Translations under genes and position numbers: made by a program
Notes under the pieces: generated by a model
What the model saw: only the letters and a program-made list of their open reading frames with translations
Databases searched by the model: none
What the model was told of the DNA's origin: nothing
NCBI GenBank assembly: GCA_014859375.1
Contig: JACUUH010000015.1
Span: 1-43,728 of the forward strand
DNA from: Gammaproteobacteria bacterium
GTDB lineage: Bacteria; Pseudomonadota; Gammaproteobacteria; Nitrosococcales; Methylophagaceae
Reading direction: 5' to 3'
DNA length: 43,728 bases
Shown here: in pieces, positions 26,554 to 37,462 of the stretch
How positions within the stretch are numbered: the first letter of the stretch is position 1
How the letters are laid out: every line of letters begins with the position of its first letter

Positions 26554-27753
26554 ATGTCAAACACTGTTATGCCTACATATGGTCGCCAGGATGTTACTTT
26601 TGTGGCAGGTAAGGGAGCGTGGTTAACAGATACGGAAGGTAAACAATATCTGGATGCACTCAGTGGTGTCGCTGTATGCGGTCTAGGGCATGCCCACCCG
26701 AAAATTGCCGAAGCAATTTCTGAACAGGCGCACACTCTAATTCATACTTCAAATATATATAACATTCAATTGCAATCACAGTTAGCAGATAAACTTTGCC
26801 AATTATCGGGTATGGATCAGGTTTTTTTCTGTAATTCAGGTGCCGAAGCAAACGAAGCTGCAATAAAAATAGCGCGTAAGTATGGGCATACTAAAGGTAT
26901 TGATAAGCCGGTTATCATCGTAATGGATGGTAGTTTTCATGGCCGAACTATGGCTACTTTGACTGCAACAGGCAATCCAAAAGTTCATGCCGGTTTTGAA
27001 CCGCTAGTACAAGGCTTTGTTCGTGTTCCTTATAACGATTTTGATGCATTGCGAATGGCGATTAGTCACTGGCCAGAAGCGGTAGCCGTTATGTTGGAAC
27101 CTGTGCAGGGCGAGGGTGGTATCAAAGTTCCCGATATTGATTATTTAAATCAAGTACGCACGTTATGTACTCAGCGTAAATTGTTGATGATGCTTGATGA
27201 AGTGCAAACAGGGATTGGACGTACAGGCGAATGGTTTGCGTTTCAACATGCTGAAAGTGTTATTCCTGACGTAATGATGCTGGCAAAAGGTCTTGGAAAT
27301 GGTATGCCGATTGGCGCATGTTTAGTTTCAGGTCTTGCTGTCGGAATTATGCAGCCTGGTAATCATGGTTCTACCTTTGGTGGTAATCCGCTTGCCTGTC
27401 GTACAGCGTTGACCGTGTTAGATATTATTGAATCAACAGACGTGATGCAAAATGTTAAAACCTTAAACGCAACCATGGTTAAAGGTTTTGAGCAGACGCT
27501 GACAAATTGTAATGGTGTCAAGGCAATAAGAACTGCAGGATTTATGTTTGGGATTGAACTTACTATGCCGTGTGGCGACTTGGTTAAGCTCGCGCTTGAT
27601 AAGGGTATTTTAATCAATGTAACTGCTGATAAGGTTATCCGGTTATTGCCGCCACTAATTATTAATGCTGATGAAGCCCAACAAATCGTCGACAGTGTCA
27701 GTCAATTAGTGCTTGAGTTTGTCGCATCACACGCTATCGAGAGTGTTGGATAA
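26554..27753 (+). CDS. argD: Acetylornithine aminotransferase
   Basis: This 399-residue class III PLP aminotransferase converts N-acetylglutamate semialdehyde to acetylornithine, and in many bacteria also acts in lysine synthesis. Seen are [50 protein letters not shown], and the PLP lysine in [14 protein letters not shown]. The start [21 protein letters not shown] is typical of ArgD. It is coupled to argF (TAATG overlap), supporting arginine biosynthesis over the catabolic paralogues. Confidence 0.94.
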   Translation: MSNTVMPTYGRQDVTFVAGKGAWLTDTEGKQYLDALSGVAVCGLGHAHPKIAEAISEQAHTLIHTSNIYNIQLQSQLADKLCQLSGMDQVFFCNSGAEANEAAIKIARKYGHTKGIDKPVIIVMDGSFHGRTMATLTATGNPKVHAGFEPLVQGFVRVPYNDFDALRMAISHWPEAVAVMLEPVQGEGGIKVPDIDYLNQVRTLCTQRKLLMMLDEVQTGIGRTGEWFAFQHAESVIPDVMMLAKGLGNGMPIGACLVSGLAVGIMQPGNHGSTFGGNPLACRTALTVLDIIESTDVMQNVKTLNATMVKGFEQTLTNCNGVKAIRTAGFMFGIELTMPCGDLVKLALDKGILINVTADKVIRLLPPLIINADEAQQIVDSVSQLVLEFVASHAIESVG

Positions 27754-28658
27754 TGAGACATTTTTTAACCTTAAAAGATCTAACGCCATTTGAATTAAAA
27801 GCATTGATAACACGTGCAATCGAGTTAAAACGTATGCACATTGCTGGCGAACTCTATGAACCGCTAAAAAACAAGGTACTTGCGATGATATTTGAAAAAT
27901 CATCAACACGTACCAGAGTTTCATTTGAATCAGCAATGATTCAATTTGGTGGTGGTTCTATCTTTTTGTCTCCAAACGATACTCAGCTAGGACGTGGTGA
28001 ACCGATTGCCGATTCAGCTCGTGTGATTTCCAGCATGGTTGATGTGATCATGATTCGTACATTCGAGCATGAAAAAGTCGAAACCTTAGCGAAATATTCA
28101 TCTGTACCCGTAATTAATGCACTGACCGATGATTATCATCCGTGCCAACTGCTTGCAGATATGCAGACCTATCAAGAGCATCGCGGTTCGATTGAAGGTA
28201 AAACCGTTGTATGGGTTGGTGATGGGAATAATATGTGCCATTCATATATCAACGCAGCACAGCAATTTGGTTTTAAACTAAATGTAGCGACCCCTGTCGG
28301 CTATGAACCAAATGCGGATATTGTTGCTTCGGTCGATGCTGAAATCAACTTGTTTAATGATGTGAATGCTGCTGTATCTGGTGCAGATTTAATTGTGACC
28401 GATGTCTGGGCAAGCATGGGGCAAGAAGAAGAGCAACGTAAACGTGAACAAGCCTTTGCAGCATTCCAGGTTAATCAAGATGTTATGAATTTAGCCAATA
28501 AAGATGCACTGTTTATGCATTGCTTGCCTGCTCATCGTGGTGAAGAAGTGTCGGCGGAAGTTATTGATGGGCCTCAAAGCGTTGTTTGGGATGAAGCTGA
28601 AAATAGACTTCATGCTCAAAAAGCATTATTAGAATTTTTGTGCAAGACGGTTAGCTAA
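27753..28658 (+). CDS. argF: Ornithine carbamoyltransferase
   Basis: ArgF makes citrulline from ornithine and carbamoyl phosphate. The carbamoyl-phosphate motif is [12 protein letters not shown] (around residue 50), with [14 protein letters not shown] and the ornithine-binding loop [14 protein letters not shown] near the C-terminus. At 301 residues it matches the short anabolic form found in Pseudomonas. It is the second gene of an argD-argF operon. Its last eight bases overlap the convergent murU. Confidence 0.96.
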   Translation: MRHFLTLKDLTPFELKALITRAIELKRMHIAGELYEPLKNKVLAMIFEKSSTRTRVSFESAMIQFGGGSIFLSPNDTQLGRGEPIADSARVISSMVDVIMIRTFEHEKVETLAKYSSVPVINALTDDYHPCQLLADMQTYQEHRGSIEGKTVVWVGDGNNMCHSYINAAQQFGFKLNVATPVGYEPNADIVASVDAEINLFNDVNAAVSGADLIVTDVWASMGQEEEQRKREQAFAAFQVNQDVMNLANKDALFMHCLPAHRGEEVSAEVIDGPQSVVWDEAENRLHAQKALLEFLCKTVS

Positions 28659-29322
28659 GCTGTAATTTTAATTGTTCTAGCCGTTCGATTGTTCCAATAT
28701 CAGACCATTGACCTTGGTAGTAAATGGCTTTCGCTGACTGTGCTTCAATTGCCTGTAATAATACCGACTTCAATGCAAGACGTTGTGGTTCATAGCTGGT
28801 AAATAAGGCGGGCTGATAAACCCCTATGCCACTATAGGTATATTTAGTATCACCATTTATTGCCAGATGTCCTGATTCTGTTAAAGCAAAGTCGCCATTA
28901 GGGTTATGACTAGGATTTGCAACCATAACCAACCGACATAATGTATCTGGTTTTAAATTTGAATTGATTAGCCGTTCGAATGAAAAGTCAGTCCAAATAT
29001 CGCCATTTACAATTAGAAATGGTTCATTGCCGAGCAGTGGTAATGCCTTGATGATGCCTCCAGCCGTTTCTAAACCACCTTCAGGTTCAGGGGAATAGCG
29101 TAATGTTGCGCCATAGCGTTCACCGTCACCAAGCACCGACGGAAACTGCTCCCCAAGATGAGCATAATTAATAATAATATCGGCAATGCCAGCTTTAACT
29201 AAGTCTTGGATCAGATATTCAATTAAGCGGTACTTACCCGCTTGCAATAAGGGTTTGGGTGTGTGATCGGTTAAAGGTCTTAAACGTTCGCCACGACCTG
29301 CAGCTAAAATCATTGCTTTCAT
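28651..29322 (-). CDS. murU: N-acetylmuramate alpha-1-phosphate uridylyltransferase
   Basis: This 223-residue nucleotidyltransferase has the signature [23 protein letters not shown] at residues 4-26 and the metal/substrate motif [11 protein letters not shown]. In Pseudomonas, MurU makes UDP-MurNAc from MurNAc-1-phosphate, bypassing MurA and de novo synthesis. Assignment to MurU rather than a hexose-1-phosphate uridylyltransferase rests on size and on the amgK gene directly upstream, overlapping by four bases. Confidence 0.9.
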   Translation of the reverse strand: MKAMILAAGRGERLRPLTDHTPKPLLQAGKYRLIEYLIQDLVKAGIADIIINYAHLGEQFPSVLGDGERYGATLRYSPEPEGGLETAGGIIKALPLLGNEPFLIVNGDIWTDFSFERLINSNLKPDTLCRLVMVANPSHNPNGDFALTESGHLAINGDTKYTYSGIGVYQPALFTSYEPQRLALKSVLLQAIEAQSAKAIYYQGQWSDIGTIERLEQLKLQLS

Positions 29323-30302
29323 AACTTTGTTTCAAGCTCAGGTAGCTGCACAAGGAACCGTGACAGTTTATCTAGCTCAGGATATTGACTTGCTACTTGC
29401 TTAACGTAATGCATAGTTAGTGGTAAGTCATTCATATAATTAGTTTTACCATCACGGTAGTTCAGTCGGCAAAAAATACCCAGTACTTTTAAATGGCGTT
29501 GTATTCCCATCAAATCAAACCAGCGTTTAAATTGCTCAAAACTACTATTAGCTAACAACGCTTTTGTTTGTGCTTGCTGATAATAATACTGCAACCATTG
29601 ATCTATACGCTCTTGCGGCCATGCTATGTAACAATCGCGCAACAGTGAGACCAGATCATAAGTAACAGGTCCGATAACTGCATCTTGAAAATCAATAATG
29701 CCTGCGGAACCATCATTACAGATCATTAAGTTACGTGAATGATAATCGCGGTGCACAATAACCTGTGGTTGTTCGAGGGCATTGTTAATCAATAATTGAT
29801 AAATCGATTCAATAAAGTCAGGCGATGGTATTGCCATATGTCGCTGAAGAAACCACTCTGGAAACAAAGCCATTTCCTGTTGAAGCCTGGCTGAATCATA
29901 AAGCGGTAAATCACTATTGTCACCAGGTGTTAACTGAATCGCTATCAGGCTATCAATTGCCTTGCGATAAAGCCCGTCAGCTGAGTGTTGATTAAGTTGT
30001 TGTAGATAGGGCGTGTTGCCAAAATCAGTTAACAGAAGAAAGCCTTGTTGTTTATCCTGTGCGAAAATTTTGGGGACGTTAATTCCAGATGAATATAACA
30101 ACGAAGCGATGTGTACAAATGATGTTATATCTTCTAAATCGGGTGGGGCATCCATCACAATCCATGACTGTTGATTTTGTATTACTCTAAAATAACGGCG
30201 AAAACTGGCATCACTTGAAGCAGGTGATAATTCAAAAACAGGTGAGGGTAAGACGGATTTTAACCAGCTTTGAATACTAATTTGGCGATGATCTTGGGGC
30301 AT
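29319..30302 (-). CDS. amgK: N-acetylmuramate/N-acetylglucosamine anomeric kinase AmgK
   Basis: This 327-residue aminoglycoside-phosphotransferase-fold kinase has Brenner-type catalytic residues in VHRDYHSRN (D186) and the metal-binding IIDFQDA (D204). The N-terminal lobe shows the SDASFRRYFRV pattern of the family. It phosphorylates the anomeric carbon of MurNAc, giving MurU its substrate, so 28651-30302 is a two-gene cell-wall recycling operon. Such a pathway lowers dependence on fosfomycin-sensitive MurA in Pseudomonas. Confidence 0.9.
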   Translation of the reverse strand: MPQDHRQISIQSWLKSVLPSPVFELSPASSDASFRRYFRVIQNQQSWIVMDAPPDLEDITSFVHIASLLYSSGINVPKIFAQDKQQGFLLLTDFGNTPYLQQLNQHSADGLYRKAIDSLIAIQLTPGDNSDLPLYDSARLQQEMALFPEWFLQRHMAIPSPDFIESIYQLLINNALEQPQVIVHRDYHSRNLMICNDGSAGIIDFQDAVIGPVTYDLVSLLRDCYIAWPQERIDQWLQYYYQQAQTKALLANSSFEQFKRWFDLMGIQRHLKVLGIFCRLNYRDGKTNYMNDLPLTMHYVKQVASQYPELDKLSRFLVQLPELETKL

Positions 30303-30506
30303 ATTGAGTCTATTTTTTACTTTAAGTTATATGATTTAGTTTTTGATAAATATGTATTATCTTATTTTATGTGTGTGATTGGTTCTGAAATTTCGTTGAT
30401 GCAGTGTATAGTATCTGTTTTTGTTGGGATATTATCTAACAATTCACGGTCAGACTATGGCTGTTTTTGAATACCGCATAAAATACTATATAAATTCGGA
30501 GCTGAA

Positions 30507-30917
30507 ATGAAAAAAATACTACTGTTAGTTGCCTTAACGACATCGTTATCTGCCGTTGCAGAAGAAAACTTGATTACACCGGCTGATATGTCAGATGACG
30601 CACAACACAAAATGTTCGAAATTAGTATGGACTATAATAAATGCATGATGCAATTGCGTCTTGATGCAAGTGCTCAGCAGCGCCAGGTTCAAGAAGCCGC
30701 AAATGAAATTCTAACCAAGTGTGAAACACATTTAGATCAACTCAATGAATTACTAACAGCTAATAATGTTAATCATGACCTTGTCGTTAGTATGACTAAA
30801 AAATTACGTTCACGTGGTGCGCGTGAGTTAATGACTAAAAGCATGAATAATATGGCTGCACAAGCTTCAGCAGTTATTAACGCTGAAAAGATTAAAGCAG
30901 AAGAAGCACAGCAGTAA
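30507..30917 (+). CDS. Orphan exported helical protein, unknown function
   Basis: This 136-residue ORF has a signal peptide (MKKILLLVALTTSLSAVA, likely cut at about 18). The mature part is predominantly helical, rich in Gln, Ala, Asn and Met, and has two cysteines (in NKCMMQ and TKCETH) that could form a disulfide bonding two helices. GGAG precedes the ATG at good spacing. It stands alone between amgK (divergent) and maf (convergent, four bases away). I do not recognise it. Confidence 0.75.
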   Translation: MKKILLLVALTTSLSAVAEENLITPADMSDDAQHKMFEISMDYNKCMMQLRLDASAQQRQVQEAANEILTKCETHLDQLNELLTANNVNHDLVVSMTKKLRSRGARELMTKSMNNMAAQASAVINAEKIKAEEAQQ

Positions 30918-30921
30918 TAAA

Positions 30922-31515
30922 TCAGCAATTGTTAGGCTGAAGGATATCGATTCCTTCAGCCTTTAACATTTCTGTTAAACGGATAAGTGGTAAACCAACA
31001 AGTGTATTAGGATCATTGCCTTGTAGCTTATTAAATAAACTAATGCCAAAGCCTTCCGATTTGAAACTACCAGCACATTGATACGGCTGTTCTTTGTTAA
31101 GGTAAAACTCAATTTGTTCTGGCGTTAATTGTTTAAATTCAACGCTGTACATTTCAACACTAGATTGAATATTGCCCGTCTGGCTATTCATCAAGACTAG
31201 TCCAGTGAGAAATTTCACGGTTTTACCTGATGCTGCCATTAATTGTTTTACTGCATTTTGATGATTGCCAGGTTTGCCCAAAATTGTATTGTCTAATAGT
31301 GCCACCTGATCTGAAGCAATAATTAATGCCTTAGGGTAACGGTCAGCTATTGCCTGTGCTTTTTGTTCAGACAGCCGTTTTACCAAGTCTGCTGCCTGCT
31401 CATTTTCTAATGGCTGTTCATCAATGTCTGGCGAGGCAGTTTCAAAAGGCAGACCGAGTTTCGATAGAAGTTCAGATCGAAACGGGGAGCTGGATCCTAA
31501 AATAAGTTGTTGCAT
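30922..31515 (-). CDS. Maf/YceF-type nucleoside triphosphate pyrophosphatase
   Basis: This 197-residue Maf-family enzyme hydrolyses non-canonical nucleotides. The N-terminal loop LGSSSPFRSELLSKLG, SPDIDE, ASDQVALLD and the C-terminal GSFKSEGFGISLF are all present. SDQV and GSFKSEG resemble the YceF subgroup (7-methyl-GTP pyrophosphatase) more than YhdE (dTTP/UTP). The last codons include an 11-bp hairpin (30933-30961) that probably terminates the facing gene. It starts ten bases after pgm ends, so the two may be cotranscribed. Confidence 0.9.
   Translation of the reverse strand: MQQLILGSSSPFRSELLSKLGLPFETASPDIDEQPLENEQAADLVKRLSEQKAQAIADRYPKALIIASDQVALLDNTILGKPGNHQNAVKQLMAASGKTVKFLTGLVLMNSQTGNIQSSVEMYSVEFKQLTPEQIEFYLNKEQPYQCAGSFKSEGFGISLFNKLQGNDPNTLVGLPLIRLTEMLKAEGIDILQPNNC
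30933..30961 (+). terminator. Hairpin in the 3' coding end of maf
   Basis: AGGCTGAAGGA (30933-30943) pairs exactly with TCCTTCAGCCT (30951-30961), with an AT-rich loop. It starts 16 bases after the stop of the exported protein gene and lies inside the maf coding region on the other strand. Confidence 0.6.
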
Positions 31516-31525
31516 AAATAATGTC

Positions 31526-33172
<1,647 letters not shown>

Positions 33173-33241
33173 TTATTTTAGTATGAACGAGCGAATTTAG
33201 TTGGTAATATTTAAACACTTTAATCAGGCTAATATACCGAT

Positions 33242-34138
33242 ATGATGGCAAGCTCTCAACAATCTGATACTGCTCGTTTGATGCGATTAGCAACCTATGC
33301 TTCTGTTGCTACAGCACTTATTTTAATTTTAGCTAAGATGATTGCCTGGTTTATCACTGATTCTGTCAGTATTCTTGCGACGTTGATAGATTCAAGTCTT
33401 GATGTTTTAGCATCGATCGTTAATTTGATTGCCGTTAGACATGCGTTACAACCAGCAGATAAAGAACATCGTTTTGGTCACGGCAAGGCTGAAGCTTTAG
33501 CAGGTATGGGTCAGGCTATGTTCATTGCTGGTTCAGCAGGTTTATTACTGTTACAGGCTGTTGGACGAATGATTCATCCTCAAAATAGCTTAAAAGGTAT
33601 GGAAATTGGTGTCGGTGTCATGCTTTTTTCTATGGTTGCGACATTGGCTCTGATAACATTTCAGAAATATGTGATCAAGCATACCAACTCGACAGCGATA
33701 AAAGCCGATGCATTACATTACAAAACCGATTTGTTAGTCAATGGTAGTGTCATTGTCGCCTTATTTCTGACTTACTACGGTTGGGACTACTTTGACCCAC
33801 TATTTGCAATAGGAATTGCTATTTTCATTCTTTACAGTGCATGGGAGATTATTCAGGAGGCTATTAACCTGCTGATGGATCATGAATTGCCAGACGAACA
33901 AAGACAACAAATTCGTCAAATTGTATTGCAACATCCAGAAACACTTGGTTTTCATGATTTGAGAACCCGTCGTTCGGGTAATGTTGTCTTTATTCAGTTA
34001 CATCTTGAATTAGATGCAAGACTGACATTGTCGGTGGCACACGCGATAGCAGATCAAGTTGAAAAGCAACTTGAAACATTATTTCCTGAAGCTGAAGTGA
34101 TCATTCATGAAGATCCAATACAAGTAAGATCGCTTTAA
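33242..34138 (+). CDS. Cation diffusion facilitator (FieF-like)
   Basis: This 298-residue inner-membrane metal/proton antiporter has six expected transmembrane segments. The site-A ligands are D50 and D54 in LIDSSLDVLAS and the HxxxD pair in ADALHYKTDLLVN. The RFGHGKAEALAG motif follows TM2. The C-terminal cytoplasmic metallochaperone-like domain includes FHDLRTRRSGN and VIIHEDP. All-Asp/His site A (DD-HD) is typical of Zn/Fe/Cd exporters such as FieF. Tandem ATG codons lie at 33242 and 33245. Metal specificity is not resolved. Confidence 0.9.
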   Translation: MMASSQQSDTARLMRLATYASVATALILILAKMIAWFITDSVSILATLIDSSLDVLASIVNLIAVRHALQPADKEHRFGHGKAEALAGMGQAMFIAGSAGLLLLQAVGRMIHPQNSLKGMEIGVGVMLFSMVATLALITFQKYVIKHTNSTAIKADALHYKTDLLVNGSVIVALFLTYYGWDYFDPLFAIGIAIFILYSAWEIIQEAINLLMDHELPDEQRQQIRQIVLQHPETLGFHDLRTRRSGNVVFIQLHLELDARLTLSVAHAIADQVEKQLETLFPEAEVIIHEDPIQVRSL

Positions 34139-34176
34139 TTTTATGTGATATGACTCACAATATCGGTTTTATCTCG

Positions 34177-34182
34177 TATAAT
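34177..34182 (+). promoter_or_regulatory. Perfect -10 box for the NERD operon
   Basis: TATAAT at 34177-34182 lies 33 bases before the TTG start of the NERD gene. The -35 region is weak (TCACAA at 34155-34160, spacer 16). Confidence 0.45.
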
Positions 34183-34215
34183 TACCTTTAATAAATTTTG
34201 TGAGTAATAATTATT

Positions 34216-34812
34216 TTGTCCGTTGATCTTTTATCTGTTGCCATTTCTGTTGCTGTTATCGTATTACTGTTATTACTTGTAGTTGTTATACGAAGAAAAC
34301 GTAGATATAGTTCAGCGAGACATTTATCTAGTATATTGCAACCCTTTATTCGAGATGAAATTACGCATTTTATTATTCCCGATGGGATTGGTGGCTTAAT
34401 TGAAATCGAATATTTGGCACACATGGATCAAGGCTTATTATTGATAGAAACTTATCCTATTTCAGGCAACCTGTTTGGAGCCGAAAATATTGATTTGTGG
34501 ACACAAATAGTGGATGGCAGAAGTTATAAGTTTTCCAATCCTTTACGTCATATCAGAGCATCTCGCCAAGCAATTAAGTCAATCTTGCCCAATATTCCGA
34601 TTTTTTGTCGTGTTGTATTTACTTCAGATTCGTTGTTCCCGAAAGGAAAACCTGAAGAGGTTTCTTTATTAAAAAATCTTGCTGAAGATTTATCTAAAAT
34701 TAAAGATGCACCAGCAATTGTTACTCGAACGCAAGCTGGCTGGGATAGAGTATTAAGAATTGCACGAAAAGATGGTCAATCAGTACAACGAGGAAGCGGG
34801 GTAGATGGCTAA
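34216..34812 (+). CDS. Membrane-anchored NERD-domain protein, active site altered
   Basis: This 198-residue protein has an N-terminal transmembrane segment (about residues 6-25), a basic stop (RRKRR), then a NERD (nuclease-related) domain at about 45-140. The domain pattern IEIEYL..QGLLLIETYPISGNLFG..WTQI..RSYKFSNPL is clear. The position expected to hold the D of the PD-(D/E)xK site is E65, and the ExK motif reads E78-T79-Y80, so the lysine is missing. It is therefore possibly a non-catalytic relative. The start is TTG 34216; no in-frame ATG exists upstream. It overlaps the following nucleotidase gene by eight bases. Confidence 0.8.
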   Translation: MSVDLLSVAISVAVIVLLLLLVVVIRRKRRYSSARHLSSILQPFIRDEITHFIIPDGIGGLIEIEYLAHMDQGLLLIETYPISGNLFGAENIDLWTQIVDGRSYKFSNPLRHIRASRQAIKSILPNIPIFCRVVFTSDSLFPKGKPEEVSLLKNLAEDLSKIKDAPAIVTRTQAGWDRVLRIARKDGQSVQRGSGVDG

Positions 34813-35707
34813 TAAAAAATTAGTGGTAGCGATCTCTTCAAGCGCATTGTTTGATCTTGCGGAAAGTCATCGTGTTTATCTTGATCAAGGTACACAGGCG
34901 TATTGTCAATTTCAGATTGAAAATGAAGATGTGCCCTTGGAACCTGGAGCAGCATATTCACTTGTAAAGAAATTGCTGGCTCTAAATAGTGAGATCCAGT
35001 ACGTCGAAATCATTCTGCTTTCACGCAATAGTTCTGATACCGGTTTACGAATATTCAATTCAATTCAACACCACAATTTAGCAATAACGCGTGCGGTATT
35101 TACGTCTGGTTCAAGTCCCTATTGTTACGTGGCCCCATTTGGAGCCAACCTATTTTTATCTACCAGCCCTGAAGATGTCCGAAAAGCACTTGACGCAGGC
35201 ATTGCCGCAGCTACTATTTTGCCTTCCAATTTCAGAAAAGATAATGACGACGAGCAATTGCGGCTAGCATTTGATGGTGATGCAGTACTTTTTTCAGATG
35301 AGTCAGAACAGATATACAAAGAAAAAGGCTTACAAGCCTTTACAGACAACGAGCGCCAAACAGCAAAAAGTCCACTATCAGGCGGACCATTTAAAGACTT
35401 TTTAATGGCATTAAATCATCTCCAAACTGAATTCGGAGAAGGTAAAGCACCTATCAGAACAGCCTTAGTTACAGCAAGATCTGCACCAGCACATGAACGC
35501 GTGATTCGTACCCTACGTGCTTGGGGGATTCGTATTGATGAGGCTATTTTCCTTGGTGGAATGGATAAAGGACCCTTTTTAAAATCATTTGGCGCCGATA
35601 TTTTCTTTGATGATCAACAAGGGCATTGTGATTCTGCCCGTGAACACGTGGCTACTGGACATGTTCCACATGGCATCGCAAATGCACAACGGGGAGAGGA
35701 ATCTTGA
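34805..35707 (+). CDS. Cytosolic 5'-nucleotidase, cN-I (NT5C1) family
   Basis: This 300-residue protein has striking similarity to vertebrate cN-I/NT5C1A: VVAISSSALFDLAESHRVY, the region ending EPGAAYSLVKKLLALN, LLSRNSSDTGLRIFNSI, LAFDGDAVLFSDESE (D157/D159, HAD-like core), and LRAWGIRIDEAIFLGGMDKGPFL. Members dephosphorylate nucleoside monophosphates, chiefly AMP in animals. The bacterial substrate is not established. No signal peptide is seen, so it is cytoplasmic. It is the middle gene of an overlapping operon: eight bases with the NERD gene and four with the HDOD gene. Confidence 0.88.
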   Translation: MANKKLVVAISSSALFDLAESHRVYLDQGTQAYCQFQIENEDVPLEPGAAYSLVKKLLALNSEIQYVEIILLSRNSSDTGLRIFNSIQHHNLAITRAVFTSGSSPYCYVAPFGANLFLSTSPEDVRKALDAGIAAATILPSNFRKDNDDEQLRLAFDGDAVLFSDESEQIYKEKGLQAFTDNERQTAKSPLSGGPFKDFLMALNHLQTEFGEGKAPIRTALVTARSAPAHERVIRTLRAWGIRIDEAIFLGGMDKGPFLKSFGADIFFDDQQGHCDSAREHVATGHVPHGIANAQRGEES

Positions 35708-37242
35708 CTGAGCACGTTAACTCAAGTGTCGAGGATTGGATAAAAAATTTGAGTGATGACAAAATGCCCGGTTTTGCTGGCACAGTCACAGATGTAACCT
35801 ATGCAGTAAATAGTGATAGCACTTCAGCAGCAGATGTAGCACACGCCATTTTGCGGGATCCTTCATTGACAAGCCGCTTGTTAAAAATGGTTAATAGCTT
35901 TTTTTATAATCCGTCTTCACAAGAAATTAGCACCGTATCTCGTGCTGTCATGGTATTGGGTTTTGATCAAGTTCGCGCTTTAGCATTATCTTTAGTGTTG
36001 ATTGATTCGTTGAGTGATGGTCAGCAGCGCGACAAATTAATATCTGAGATTGCGTTATCTTTTCATGCAGCGGTTCAGGCACAAGAGCTGGCTCGCAAAA
36101 CAAAATGTAAATCACCTGAAAATATCTTTGTCGCCACCTTGTTGTCACGATTAGGCAATATGGCTTTTTGGGCGTTTGCAGATGATACAGCACAAGCGTT
36201 GCTTGAGCTTGTAAACTCAGGTGACATGACAGAGCAAGAAGCTGAAAATAAAATATTAGGTTTTTCATTGAAGGACTTAACCCGAGGATTAAGTAAGTCA
36301 TGGTCTTTAGGCGAGCTATTAGATAATGCTTTGAGCAATAAAAAGACTAATGACCCTCGTTTGGATGTTATTGAAATGGGGCAGCTCATTGCACAATCTA
36401 CCGTATCAGGTTGGGACAGTGAACGAGCAAAACTGGCAATAGAGAAGGTGGCTGATAAACTCAATCTTACAATCGATACTGTTAAAGAAATGGTGCATAC
36501 CAATGCTAAAAATGCAAAGAAGGTAACCAGGCTTTATGGTATTACCAAATCAAGCAATAAAATTCCTCAGCCAAACATAGCATTAGTTGAAACACAAGAT
36601 AATCAATCTCAAATCGAAGCGATAACTCAAGATGTGAAAGTTGCGGCTGAATCGACGATAGTACATGAATCTGATTTAGGCCTAGTCCAAGCTAGTATTA
36701 AACAACAAAAAGTAATACATCCAGAACCAGACTCGCATATTCAAATGACTATTCTGGGTGATATTTCCAGAGCAATAGAAGAGAAACCGAGCATCAATAT
36801 AATATTAGAGATGGTGTTAGAGGGACTCTACCGTGGGGTAGGTATGGATCGTTCTTTATTTGCAGTCATCTCAAAAGATCATAAAAAACTTACATGCAAA
36901 TATGCGGTTGGTGCGGATAGTGAACGTTTAATTAATGAATTCACACTTGATATTAGTAGTCCTAAAAATATATTCAATCAGGTTATTAAATCAAAAAAAG
37001 CAGCGCATATACCTGCTGATCCAAAACAACTTACTGGCACATTGACACGAGCAGTACTAGAACAATTAGGTGCGCCTCCTTATTTAGTGATGCCAACTAT
37101 CGTAAAAGGCAAGGTGATTGGCATGTATATGGCAGATAGAAATGTAAGTAAACGTGACGTAAAACATGAAGATTTCGTTGCATTTCAACAGTTTTGCCAA
37201 CAGGCCAATATGGGATTAACTTTTTTAACAACACAAGGCTAG
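35704..37242 (+). CDS. HDOD domain protein with C-terminal GAF domain
   Basis: This 512-residue predicted signalling protein has an HDOD domain (about residues 10-215: LRDPSLTSRLLKMVNSFFY, VSRAVMVLGFDQVRALAL), a linker of low complexity (about 280-340), and a GAF domain (about 345-505: MVLEGLYRGVGMDRSLFAVI, GKVIGMYMADR). HDOD proteins are non-enzymatic HD relatives used in signal transduction and c-di-GMP or stress circuits; GAF usually binds a small ligand. There is no output enzyme in the protein. The start is TTG 35704, overlapping the nucleotidase TGA, with GGGGAGAGG upstream. It is the last gene of the NERD-nucleotidase-HDOD operon. Confidence 0.88.
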   Translation: MTEHVNSSVEDWIKNLSDDKMPGFAGTVTDVTYAVNSDSTSAADVAHAILRDPSLTSRLLKMVNSFFYNPSSQEISTVSRAVMVLGFDQVRALALSLVLIDSLSDGQQRDKLISEIALSFHAAVQAQELARKTKCKSPENIFVATLLSRLGNMAFWAFADDTAQALLELVNSGDMTEQEAENKILGFSLKDLTRGLSKSWSLGELLDNALSNKKTNDPRLDVIEMGQLIAQSTVSGWDSERAKLAIEKVADKLNLTIDTVKEMVHTNAKNAKKVTRLYGITKSSNKIPQPNIALVETQDNQSQIEAITQDVKVAAESTIVHESDLGLVQASIKQQKVIHPEPDSHIQMTILGDISRAIEEKPSINIILEMVLEGLYRGVGMDRSLFAVISKDHKKLTCKYAVGADSERLINEFTLDISSPKNIFNQVIKSKKAAHIPADPKQLTGTLTRAVLEQLGAPPYLVMPTIVKGKVIGMYMADRNVSKRDVKHEDFVAFQQFCQQANMGLTFLTTQG

Positions 37243-37262
37243 TTTTCTTTGTAATCTATGTT

Positions 37263-37268
37263 TATAAT
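37263..37268 (+). promoter_or_regulatory. -10 box of the tRNA-Leu promoter
   Basis: TATAAT lies 44 bases before the mature tRNA 5' end, after the HDOD gene. The -35 region is poor, so the spacing is not settled. Confidence 0.5.
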
Positions 37269-37312
37269 GGCCAGCTTAATTTGGAAGCATAGCTGTCTAA
37301 ACAACAAAATAT

Positions 37313-37397
<85 letters not shown>

Positions 37398-37462
37398 TCT
37401 CTAATAAAGGTTGGTGGCTTAATTGGGTCACCAATACTTTAACTCCCAATTTGAGGTAAAGA

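Noticed and set aside
30270-30470. 66-codon hydrophobic ORF between amgK and the exported protein
   Set aside because: It starts inside amgK on the opposite strand and crosses an AT-rich promoter region; hydrophobicity follows from T-rich sequence.
37411-37440. Possible terminator between tRNA-Leu and tig
   Set aside because: Only a 6-bp stem with a 12-base loop and no T-run, so tRNA and tig may be cotranscribed or tig may have its own promoter.
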